Both the position numbers and the translations under genes were made by a program. Shown here piece by piece: positions 52,542 through 62,782 of a stretch of 64,000 nt of DNA. The stretch covers positions 1 through 64,000 of the forward strand of contig NW_005178997.1 of the NCBI RefSeq assembly GCF_000350225.1. The letters are read 5' to 3'. The notes below the pieces were generated by a model that searched no databases, had not been told where the DNA came from, and was given only the letters and a program-made list of their open reading frames with translations. This DNA is from Chondrus crispus (taxonomy: Eukaryota > Rhodophyta > Florideophyceae > Gigartinales > Gigartinaceae). Numbering within the stretch: position 1 is the stretch's first letter; every line of letters starts with the position of its first letter.

Positions 52542-53624
52542 TCATTCCTCCTGATCTCCAATAACAATGACAACCGTATTCGGATCTGCCTTCCGAACCT
52601 GATAAGGTCCCGTAGCGACATGCGCGAGCTTGTGATTCGGTTCGCTAGCTGTGCCCTGCTCCTTCCGGAGGAACACGTAGGATCCTGAAGGGATGTCATA
52701 TTTCGGCCTTCGGAGCCTTGCGTCAAAATTACGCTTATACCTCCCTTGCTCCTTGCACAAACTCTTATCGGCGCTTCTAATTAAGCTCTCCAACCACGAC
52801 TGCCACTTCAAATAGTAGGCTCGTGACGAGCTGAACTCCTCTAACTTGGGTTGCGCTTGCAGCGCTAGACTTCTCGGGGCCCGAGTTAATACCAGCTCAA
52901 AGGGCGCGATGTTCATAGTTCGATGAACTTGCGTATTATACGCGAACGTTATAGCGTCGCTGAACAGATCCCAATCCTTAGGATGTTCTCCAACGTACTT
53001 TCGCAACGCGGAAGTCAGCGTGCGATTCAACCTCTCAACTTGGCCGTTGGCCTGCGGATGATAGGTTGTCGTGAAGACATTGCGTATCCCCAATATTTGA
53101 CAAATGTTTTGAGAGAACCGTGCCGTGAACTGCGTACCGTTGTCGGACAGCAGCTTGATCGGCGGTCCATATACGAAAACCCAATGGTGTACGCACGCTT
53201 GCGCTATATGCGCAGCGGTAATTTTCTTGAGTGGTACGGTTCGTACCAATTTTGAGTATCGATCGCTGATCACGAGGATGTACCGATTTCCTCGCTTTGT
53301 TTTAATTAACTCTCCGAGTATGTCAATAGCGACAAACTCCAGCGGAGCATTGGGTGTGAACAACTTCATTTCCTTCGTGTTCCTTCTCAACTTCACCCTT
53401 TCCCGTGCGCACTCGGCGCAATTCTTCGCAACTGCGTAGCAGTCTAGTGCCATTGTAGGCCAATAAAAATATTTTCTTAACGTCTTGTACAGTTTCCTGC
53501 CTCCAGGGTGGCCTGCTAATTTTGCGTAATGGCTCAGCCCTAGGATGCGGTCCCTTAACGATTGTGGTATCACTACTTGTACAAACTCCGCCGCGGTACG
53601 GCATAGAGTTCCTTCGAATCCCAC
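52542..53624 (-). pseudogene. gypsy integrase, ends at an early stop
   Basis: 360 codons: H2C2 zinc-binding part (GHPGGRKLYKTLRKYFYWP, CYAVAKNCAEC), catalytic core with VAIDILGELI, LLSDNGTQFTARF and YHPQANGQVERLNRTLTSAL, and the GPY/F-like tail (VATGPYQVRKADP). It stops at TGA 52544-52542, but the same frame goes on VSRDRVELAPSPIEYA, the usual continuation of gypsy integrases, so the TGA is a disabling mutation. Confidence 0.88.
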
Positions 53625-53751
53625 TGCCTCTGTTGTGAACGTCCTCGCTTTTCCAGCGTTCAGTTCTTCTTTAATTCGACTGCAGAAAGGGTCGACGGCT
53701 TGCTCGCGAATAAGCTCCTACGGAGCGACTGCTTGGAAGTGATCGAGGCGA

Positions 53752-54198
53752 TCAGAGGCCGCCCCCTCTCAAGACCGAGGATGTCTTCCAGCCTTTCAAA
53801 ATCTTCCTCATCGTCTTCTGTAGCGTCGGCCGGCTCGGCCATAAAACATGGAATTTCGTCGTCGATTTCGTCGACGGTTTTCCTTGCGTTAACAGCCTTG
53901 ACAAGGCATCTGCCTGGCTGTTTGCCTTTCCTTTCTTGTACTTGTTTCGAAGTCGAATTCCGAGAGGCGTAGCCTCCATCGGATTAATCTCCCACTTGGG
54001 TCCGTCACGTTCATCAACCACCTCAACGAGGCGTGGTCGTTATGCACGATGAAGTGCTCGCCATATAGATATGGTCTTAGAGTTTGGACGGCCCAAATAA
54101 CCGCCAAACATTCCTTCTTTGATACAGAATAATTCCTCTCGGCTGCCGCCAACGTTCTGGAAAAGAACCCGATGGGTTTACGTTGTGCATCCGGATAC
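53752..54198 (-). pseudogene. gypsy RNase H fragment
   Basis: Reads GFFSRTLAAAERNYSVSKKE, LAVIWAVQTLRPYLYGEHF, VHNDHASLRWLMNV and, in a shifted frame, KYKKGKANSQADALSRL. These are the standard gypsy RNase H strings. Truncated at 54198, so RT and protease are absent. Confidence 0.85.
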
Positions 54199-55348
54199 TA
54201 ATGGTAGGTTCGGAGGGGCAAGGGAAAAAAGGAAGGCAGGTTGATGTGTGTGAGTGAAGGAGTTGGTGCCGAGGTTTACTTGGAGCCGTCTTTCGGCGAT
54301 ACTTATACACTTTGAGTGTTACACTATCCCATTACTTTGGCACCTGGTAAACTGTACTCACCATATGCGCGACCAAGCGCGGTCCTCTTCTGGCCCGTCC
54401 ACACTGATCTATTTCCACCTCACGAATTGACTATTGACTATCAGTGCACAACAGTTTCTACACATTTCGAGTGACTGTAAACCATGGCCCTATTCATGCA
54501 ATCGTTTCACACCTTACCAATCTGCATCCAGACATGACAGAATATATTCTTGCACAATTAACAACTTGGCATCTCTCTATTTCCAACAACGCAAAGTCCT
54601 GGCATATCTCAGTCCCCATACATGCCCTTGTTTCGTACCTTACTAATTTCGGTACACACTGCCAGACAACTATGACGGATAGAAACAATGTGCATCCAGA
54701 CTTTCTACACATCTCACGTGATATCCGATGTGAATCACACGAGTACTGTCATCAACTTGCATCCAACGGCGGACCATAACGAGAGCACAGTACAACGTCG
54801 CATGCTGACGAGAGTGTAGTACAACGGCGCATGCTGATGCAAGGGTCGCATACAGCGTGACGCGTACACTGAATACTCACGTAAGTACATGTCTCTTGCG
54901 AGAAATACTTGTTGTACTTTTAATTCACATGTACTGTGCTCGGACACGCGCCGGACCGTATGTAGGCGACGTGTACAAGTGTACGTACACGCAGCAACCT
55001 GGCGATGTGTACATGTGTACGCCGCACACAAGTGTCCAGCGCCAAGGCCACACGTAATTACCCATTACAACCATGGTGAACAACTTGAAACCCCCGAAAT
55101 GATGTAATTAAAACGTATACCGATCATTCAAGATATATCACAAGCATGACTGCATATAAGTGGACAATAACAGACCAATAGAATTGCAGCATTCGAACCG
55201 ACACCCGATAGATTTGCAGTATTGCCTGTGTAGCCCTATAACAGTTCGGGCCAAATGCAAATTTTCGGCATTTATGCAAATTTGCATAACCCTCCAAAGG
55301 TCCACTTTCGTCCCCAGAACCCCAAAATCTGAGAATTTACACGTGTCA
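54199..55348 (-). repeat. diverged family-D LTR (D'), truncated
   Basis: Minus-strand LTR ending CCTACCATTA at 54199. It is clearly related to D LTRs (TATAAGTA box, ATGCAAATTTGCAT palindrome, TACACGTGT sites) but with many differences. Its U3 start is missing because element D1 begins at 55349; the rest should reappear beyond the right end of the window, with TGTCA as the expected target duplication. Confidence 0.8.
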
Positions 55349-56611
55349 TATTGAAAATGTGCGACCACATGCTGTTATCTGAAAAGGTCAAAATCGAGTG
55401 ACACGTGTACATGACTGCACGGTCCGGGCGCTCTTACCCATATCACGACATGACACGTGTAAAATCCCAGATTTTGGGGTTCCGGGGACGAAAGTGGCCT
55501 CTCGGAGGGTCATGCAAATTTGCATAGTTTTGCCAAGTGGAACCTTGGCCTGTAGCACTATAGACTACACAGGAAATACTGCAATTCTATTGGCCCTCAG
55601 GTCTAATGCTGCAAATCTATTGGTCGAGCGTTGTCCACGTGTGCGTCAATGGCCTTGTGATGTACTTTAAATGGCCTGTATATGCCATAATTACGTTGTT
55701 TTGGGAATTCAAGTGGTTTGCCATGGTTGTAATGGGTAATTGCATGGGGCCCCCGGGCGGGACACACGTATGCCGTTTACACATGTACACGTCGCCAGGT
55801 GGATTCGTGTACGTACACATGTACACGCATCCAGGTGTATGCACATGAGGGTTTACAGTTTTACAGTGTCAGACTGTTTGCGATCCTGCGCGTGTCCGAG
55901 TACAGTACATGTGAATCAAAAGTACAACAAGTACTTCTCGCGAGAGGAATACAGTTGTGCGATTATTCTGTGTACGCGTCACGCTGTATGCGAGTCTTGC
56001 GTGAGCACGCGCCGTTGCACTGTGCTCTCGTCATGGTGCGCCGTTGGATGCAAGTTCATGACAGTACTCGTGTGATTTACATGTATTCTCATGTGAGTTG
56101 TGTAGAAAGTCTGGATGCACATTGTTATAACTTGCCACAATTATCTGACAGTGCTTGGCGAAATTAGTAAGGTGAGAAACAAGGATACGTATGGCGATTG
56201 TGATATGAAAGACGTTTGCGTTGTTGGAAATAGACAAGTGCCAAGTTGTTCGTTGCACAACAATGAAGTCTGGCATGACTGGATGCAGATTAGTAAGGTG
56301 TGAAACAGTTGCGTGCATAGGGCCATGGTTTACAGTCATTTGGAATGTGTAGAAATAGTTGTGAGCTAATAGTTACGAATCGATTCGTAAGGTGGAAATC
56401 GAGCAGTATGGTCGGGCCACAAGAGGACCGCGCTTGGTCGCGCATAGTAGAGTATGGTTTACTGGGAGTCGGAGTAGAGCGATAGTGTAGCACTCGAAGT
56501 GTATAAGTATCGCAGGAAAACGGCTTCAAAGTAAACCTCGGTACAAACTCCTTTACTCACACACATCAACCTGCCCTCCTTCTTTCCCTTGCCCCTCCGA
56601 ACCTACCATTA
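55349..56611 (+). repeat. 5' LTR of D1 (1263 bp)
   Basis: Begins TATTGAAAATGTGCGACC, ends CCTACCATTA. Same palindromes and TATAAGTA box as the D2 LTR. Confidence 0.93.
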
Positions 56612-56616
56612 GGTTA

Positions 56617-56723
56617 TGTTGAAATAGTGAGCGCGCCCAAGGAGACACCAAGAAGCCAGCGCCTGTGGCTTAGTGGTTAACGAATTTTTGCGGCACATTT
56701 TTCAGACCTCGATTTTAACATCA
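56617..56723 (+). mobile_element. solo LTR of the TRIM family at the D1 primer-binding site, TSD GGTTA
   Basis: 107-bp LTR with a few differences from the TRIM at 52075 (for example GGAGACACC for GGGGACACC). Flanked by GGTTA at 56612-56616 and 56724-56728. GGTTA is also the first five bases of the primer-binding site, so a complete site is rebuilt right after this LTR. Confidence 0.93.
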
Positions 56724-56737
56724 GGTTATGGGCCCAG
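56724..56737 (+). promoter_or_regulatory. primer-binding site of D1
   Basis: GGTTATGGGCCCAG, now separated from the D LTR by the TRIM LTR. Confidence 0.85.
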
Positions 56738-57107
56738 TCCCTCGCTGTCGTTTCACTGCATGAGTCTGTCGTTCTCGTTCCGTTGTTTCTGCCGTCGTTG
56801 TCGCTGTCGTTTTCGCTGCCGTTTCTCGTCGTTCTTTCCGCTGGTCTTCTCGCTGTCGTTGTCGCTCTCGTTCTTGCCGTCGTTCTTGGTTTTGGTTTTC
56901 GCTGCTGCTGTCGTTCTTGGTCTCTTGTGTGAATTGGTTTTGGTCATCGCCCCCGCTGTCTTCGTTGTCTTTGTTCTTGCTTTGGTTTTTGTTCTTGCTG
57001 TGGTTCTTGCTGCTGTCTCTGTCTTTGGTCTTCGTCTTCGTTTCCGCTCCCACTACCGCCGTCGTCGTCAATCTCGCATTTGGTTTTTCTTCGTTCTCTC
57101 ATGCAAA
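56738..57107 (+). repeat. low-complexity CGT/TC-rich leader segment of family D
   Basis: Degenerate repeats of TCGTTGTCGCTGTCGT type. They give long open frames on both strands (hydrophobic on plus, Arg/Gln/Glu-rich on minus), which are composition artefacts. The segment ends ATGCAAAGTAAGT, a strong 5' splice-donor match (GT at 57108). It is present inverted at 29282-29640. Confidence 0.75.
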
Positions 57108-57217
57108 GTAAGTTTTGAGTTTCTTTCCATTTCCTACACATCTAAGTGATTGTCTTTGCACGTTTTGGTGGTTCTTAAGAGCAATAATTCCAAAATCTGT
57201 TACTGACGATTATCTTC

Positions 57218-57751
57218 ATGTTCCTTATTGTGAATACCTGTTTTTACGGGGTTTTGTTAGATCTGGAATTAGTACCGGTGCGCTCTGCGCCTGGGAAGCT
57301 GGTCACCGGTCGAACGGTTAGGACATCGGAGGTCGTATCCGTTGAGGTGTTTGAGCCTGAGGATCAACCTTCGCCTCGGCTCGCGCTTCCGGGTCCCTCC
57401 TCGAGTAGCGCGCCTTATAGGATTCCTCGTATTCCGCGCTCTGTTCCCGCACCAATAAAGAGAACTACGCATCGACTTTCTGCTCGGAAAGCGGCTGTTC
57501 TCGCAGATAAGCAGTTCAAGCGTGAGCGCAAGAGGAATCGTAAGGTGTGCCCGCGGTATAAGCGGTATTGTGAAGTGTGCGGCGTTAGTGGCAATAGTGC
57601 GAAGGCCTTTTACGACCACATTCAGTCTAGGTCTCATCGCATTCAAGTTGCCAACGCTAAGGAGACTCCGCGTTGTATCCCTTGCAATCGCGTCTTTGAG
57701 TCTCACGGGCACCTGAAGTGCCACGATACGAGAACGGTGCCGCACACTTAA
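57218..57751 (+). CDS. family-D leader ORF: basic tandem C2H2/U1-like zinc-finger protein, 177 aa
   Basis: Extra open frame between the primer-binding site and gag, not part of the usual copia plan. The N-terminal half is Pro/Val-rich without a known domain. A basic segment (KQFKRERKRNRKVCPRYKR) follows. Finger 1 is C-x2-C-x12-H-x5-H (CEVCG...YDHIQSRSH), the spacing of U1/matrin-type RNA-binding fingers. Finger 2 is C-x2-C-x12-H-x6-H with classical Phe and Leu positions (CIPCNRVFESHGHLKCH). ATG at 57218 is the only in-frame ATG; the two other copies have ATA there. A splice donor at 57108 could also supply a start. The role is unknown; binding element RNA or host DNA are reasonable guesses. 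Confidence 0.65.
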   Translation: MFLIVNTCFYGVLLDLELVPVRSAPGKLVTGRTVRTSEVVSVEVFEPEDQPSPRLALPGPSSSSAPYRIPRIPRSVPAPIKRTTHRLSARKAAVLADKQFKRERKRNRKVCPRYKRYCEVCGVSGNSAKAFYDHIQSRSHRIQVANAKETPRCIPCNRVFESHGHLKCHDTRTVPHT

Positions 57752-57859
57752 AGGTAGTTTGTCAACAGAATAGTTAGGGATTTCATCCAAATAAATTCAC
57801 ATATCTGTTCGCAAATTTCTCCTAGTGCAACTTCATAGGAATCATATCGAACTTCTTAG

Positions 57860-57909
57860 ACGGGTGGGCTTGCCATTGTGTTGACTATCGGTTAACGGCT
57901 TGGGATCCC
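57860..57909 (+). promoter_or_regulatory. 50-bp conserved pre-gag block in D1
   Basis: Identical to 31646-31695 and shared with family B. Confidence 0.8.
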
Positions 57910-57949
57910 CGAACGGATTTTCAAATACTTGAAGTTTATTTGCACTAAA

Positions 57950-60900
57950 ATGGAAGATCAAGGAGGAGGAGGATCCATCAGAATCGACAAACTGACGGAC
58001 TCCAACTTCTACGTGTGGAAGCAGAAAATACAACTTCTGCTTGCTCTACGTGATGTTGACCAATACATCGTTGAGGGAAGAGTTCCAAGTGAGGAACGCG
58101 CGGAAGAGCGTAAGAAGTGGATCAGAGGTGACAGTAAAGCCAAAGCACTGATTGGTCTCTCCCTATCAGATGAGCATCTTGAGCATGTACGTGATGTTGA
58201 TACCGCTCATGAGATGTGGGAAGCTATTGTCAACGTGTTTGAGAGGCACACTTTGCTGAACAAACTAGCTGCACGTCGTGAGTTCTACACTGTGAAGATG
58301 CTTTCCGGTGAAAAGGTGCTTGCATACATCAATCGTGTCATGCAGCTGGCAGCCATCCTCAAGTCAATGAGCGTAAACATCAATGACAAGGAGATGGCCA
58401 TGGCAGTGCTCAACGGTCTGCCTGCCCGTTTCGAGGCTCTTATCGTTGCACTTGATGCTCTCGGTAGTGAGGAAAAGATATTCAGTTTGGACTTTGTGAA
58501 AAGTCGTCTGCTGCAGGAAGAGCAACGAGCAAACATGAAGTCTAGCTCCTCGCAGACATCGGCTCTGGTTAATCGTGCCCCGAACAATCGGGACATAAAC
58601 GATTACAAATGCACGAACTGCGGTCATACAGGCCATACGGCAACCCGCTGCTGGGGAAAGGATTTGAATGGGCGTCGCTCGGCTCCTCCTAGCGGATATA
58701 AACCGCGTATGTCTCAGCGGAAACAATCTGCATTTGTCACACAGAAACCTGATCCCGACATGGTTGTAAACAGCGTCGACTTCACATGTCTGATGTCGAA
58801 AGCTTCGCACACGAACGATCTGGAGATGTCGCCTTCGTGGCTCGTAGATTCAGCTTGTACAGCTCATATTACATATGACCGATCTTTGTTTGCAACGTAT
58901 GAGCCACTTGAATCCGCCTCTGTTCAGATGGGAACCAAGGCTAGTGCAAAGGTTGCCGGCCGTGGTGACGTTCACTTGAAGTTAAATGTGAATGGCCGCA
59001 TCGAACCGTGCAAGTTGACGGATGTATTGCACGTTCCGGACTTTGCGTTCTCTCTGCTCTCTGTCAGTCGAATGACTGAACTTGGACTAAAAGTTGGGTT
59101 CGAAAATGGAAAATGCATGATCAGACGAGGCTCAACTGTAGTGGCGACTGCGACATTGGTTGGAGAACTTTACGTTCTCGACATCGTCAGTGACATCGGA
59201 TCTGCACATGCTGCCACCCTGCAAACGTGGCATGAGCGCTTTGCACATGTGCATTCTCAAGGTATTGCTTCGATGATTCGTGACAATGTGGTAAGTGGAG
59301 TCAAACTACTTGGTAATGAGGCTAACAAAATCAACAATACTGACAATGATTGCATCTCTGAAAAATGTTCTGCGTGCGTCTACGGCAAAGCCACTCGATC
59401 TGTGATCCCAAAAGAGCGGTCCTCGAGGCGGGCATACTTCTGTCTAGACTTAGTTCACTCTGATGTTTGTGGCCCCTTAGCGGTGCAGTCCATTGGTGGT
59501 GCCAAGTACTTCATTACCTTCATAGATGATCACTCAAACTGGTCAGTAGTGTACCCTATGCACCATAAATCAGAAGCATTTGAACGATACAAAATGTTTG
59601 CACAACTTGCTCAGACTCACACTGGTCGCAAGATCAAAGTGCTTCGCACCGATCGAGGTGGTGAGTATCTGTCCACGGAGTTTAAGTCTTTTCTGATTGC
59701 AAATGGTACTCAGCATCAAATGACGACCGCGTACACACCGGAGCAAAATGGCGTCGCCGAGCGACTGAACAGAACTTTGGTAAACTTGGTGCGCTCCATG
59801 CTAGCGCACAAGAAAGTTACAAAGGGGTTCTGGGCAGAAGCACTTGCCAATGCAGTGTACGTTCGAAATCGAGTCACGTCACGTGCCATTCCCCCCAAGA
59901 TGACCCCCTACCACTTATGGGTGAAATCTGTGCCAAATGTTGGTCATTTGCGTGTTTTCGGTTCAAAGTGTTGGTATACATTACCAAAACACAACATCCA
60001 GAAACTTGACGCCCGTGCAAAGGAGGCAATGTTTCTAGAGTATGCTGAAAATACGAAAGCTTACAAGTTGTGGGATGGTGATTTGCACAAAGTGATCGTA
60101 TCCAGAGATGTTACTTTTGACGAGTCCACGGGAGGCAAATCTGTGAACCGATGCATACAAACGAGGAGGCTACAACTGATGATGACACAATCAACTTGAA
60201 CATCGATGAGGAAGTTGCAGAAAATGATGCAGTGGCATCAGAAGCATCATCGCCCGATGAACAACAAGACTCTGATGAATCCTCCAACTCCTCCCCAACT
60301 GCAGGGGAGGACGAAACCACCGAAACAGTTGACCAACACGTAGTTGAGGAAGAAACGATTGATCCGCCAACTAATCTCCGTCGGTCCACTCGCGTTCGCA
60401 AAACGCCTGGGGCGTGGTGGGCAGCAGCTTTGGTGACTGCTGGACTCCTTAGCCACGCCCATGTGATAACGGAAATCCCAAACTCGTACAAGCAAGCTAT
60501 GGATTCTCCAAAAGCTCGCTTCTGGCAGAAGGGCATCGACAAAGAACTTTCTTCACAACACAAAAACAAAACATGGACACTTGTTCCAAGATCTCAAGCA
60601 TCAAACGTCCTGACGTCCAGGTGGGTTTTCGGAGTGAAGCAACTTCCTGACGAGTCCGGAAAATTGGTCGAAACTGCAAAGGGACGACTTGTGGCACGAG
60701 GCTTTCAACAAGTAGAAGGCATCGATTACACTGAAACTTTCGCCCCTGTCATCAAGTTCACAACTATCCGTCTGCTGCTGGCACTGGTTGCGCACTTTGA
60801 CCTTGAGCTGCATCAGATGGACGTGGTGACTGCCTTCCTCAACGGTGAACTTCACGAAGAAATCTACATGGAGCAACCTGAAGGATGCATCGACAAAGTC

Positions 60901-62771
60901 AAACCTGATTCGGTGTGTAAACTTTTTAAAGCAATCTATGGTCTTAAGCAAGCTCATCGCCAATGGCATAGTAAGATCGATGAGTTTCTGATCACCGAAC
61001 TTGGTTTCAACACTACAAGCAGCGACCCATGTCTTTACATTCGACGTCAAGGCAATGTCATCATGATTATCGCGTTGTACGTGGACGATCTGCTGCTAGC
61101 TGGAAGTGACTTGGAGGCCATATTATGGATGAAAAATGAACTCAACAAACGATTCGATATGAAAGACCTTGGCGAAGCGAAGACTTGTATTCGTCTAGAG
61201 ATCGACCGTATACGTTTTAAACACGTCCTGACCGTCACACAGTCGAAGTATGCCCAAGCAGTCTTGAAACGGTTCAAAATGTCGGCATGCAATCCTTGCG
61301 TTACTCCGATGGAACAGTCTCGACATGTCACAATGCAAGTGGCCGGCACTGGCACTGATGACAACCCATGCTTTGAACCATATCGTCAGGCCATTGGATG
61401 TCTTAAAGAAAGGTCAGCGGGGCAGAGGGAAGAAGGATGGTTGAAGGTTGCTGGTGGTTGACGGGAAAAGAAGTTGATACCATTTTACTCTTGGTCGCCA
61501 ACTATTGGCGCTACTTATACTCTTCGAACTACAAACAATACGAGCCATTAGGGCTGGTCACGTGACTCTCCTTCTTGCACTCGTTGATAATCAAGTGACT
61601 CTCCCTGTTGCACTCTCGGTTGATAATCAAGTGACTCTCCTACTTCCACTCTCGGTTGATAATCAAATGACTTTCCTACTTGTACTCTCTCTTGCTAATA
61701 ATTTGGGACCGTTTGAGAGTCAATAATATCTGAATGTACTGTACTGTAGATTACAGATTTTACAATACGATTAATAACCACTGTGGCACATACTTCATAC
61801 GTGTCATACACGTGTAGGACAAATGTCATACGTGTCACACACATGTCAAATCGAGAAAAATGAAACATGTTCAGAATGTACTGTAGAGTGCCACGAGGTA
61901 CATAACTTACACGTGTCAACACTAAAATTGAAACATGCTCGGAAATGATAGGAAAGTGCAACCGTGTACAAATATGACACGTGTCCACGTTGAAGACCAA
62001 ACATCCTGAGAATGCTCTTGCAAGCATTTTAGGTTTCGTCGACGTACACGTGTAATATCTGTCCAGGCTTGTAGCTTAGCATGTGGTCGAAGATTTCCAA
62101 CATGTCTAATGTTCCTAATGGCCGGGACCCGCCCCGATATTGCGTATGCCATTGGAAAGTTATCTCAACACTGTGTCGACCCTCACGATTCGCATTGGAC
62201 AGGTGTGAAACGTGTTTTGAGATACTTGCGTGGGTCCCAGCATCTTGGAATAGTGTTTGGTAAAGATGATCTTGGTACGGAACTTCATGGGTATAGCGAC
62301 GCAGATTGGGGTGGATGCCTTGAATCACGAAAATCAACGAGTGGGTACGTGTTCAAGCTTTGTGATGGGCCTATCAGTTGGGCTTCCCGGAAACAAACAG
62401 TAGTTGCAAAGTCTACTTGTGAGGCAGAATACATCGCACTCAGTGAAGCATGCAAAGAGGCCGCGTGGCTTCGACGCTTCCATGCTGATGTACTTGGTGC
62501 GAATTCGGATCCAACAATTGGCGTTGGATGTGACAACGCTGGTACGATTGCGTTTGCTCAGAACGAATCTACAAATCGTCGCAACAAGCACATTGATATT
62601 ACGTATCATTTTGTTCGAGATGCGGTGCAGCGAAAGCTGGTCACATTGTACCATTGTCCGACAACAGAAATGCCAGCCGATATGCTGACCGAACCACTTG
62701 GTCGCGTGCTGTTTGAAAAGTTCGTGGGCATGGTTGGGCTTTCCGAGTGCAAAGCTGCCCAAAGCATGTGA
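57950..62771 (+). pseudogene. family-D gag-pol, D1 copy, interrupted
   Basis: Part 1 (57950-60199, ATG MEDQGGGG) runs gag, CCHC knuckle (C221, C224, H229, C234), protease DSA and integrase without a break. Part 2 (from 60120-60151, -1 frame, to 61403) holds the acidic linker and RT with YVDD. After the solo B LTR, part 3 (62103-62771) gives RNase H and the stop TGA. The frame change between integrase and RT is identical in D2. Protease has DSA where B1 has DSG. Confidence 0.88.
61404..62102 (-). mobile_element. solo LTR, family B, inside D1 pol, TSD TGTCT
   Basis: 699-bp LTR with three U3 units, flanked by TGTCT at 61399-61403 and 62103-62107. Removing it restores the pol reading (compare D2 at 35960). 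Confidence 0.95.
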
Positions 62772-62773
62772 TG

Positions 62774-62782
62774 GAGGGGAGG
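62774..62782 (+). promoter_or_regulatory. polypurine tract of D1
   Basis: GAGGGGAGG just before the 3' LTR, as in D2. Confidence 0.75.

Larger units (their letters stand above)
50720..54198 (-). mobile_element. Ty3/gypsy chromovirus remnant: RNase H, integrase, chromodomain
   Basis: Minus-strand order RNase H (54198-53752), integrase (53624-52542), linker, chromodomain (51860-51731) and C-terminal tail to a TAG at 50720. This places integrase after RT/RNase H, the gypsy order, and the chromodomain marks a chromovirus. It is cut on the left side of pol by an LTR at 54199 and interrupted by the TRIM (52075-52452) and solo LTR A2 (50802-51725). Several stops and frameshifts are present. Confidence 0.85.

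Noticed and set aside
56738..57149. Membrane-protein-like or Arg/Gln-rich proteins in the D leader
   Set aside because: Low-complexity CGT repeats give open frames on both strands; no start conservation and no domain.
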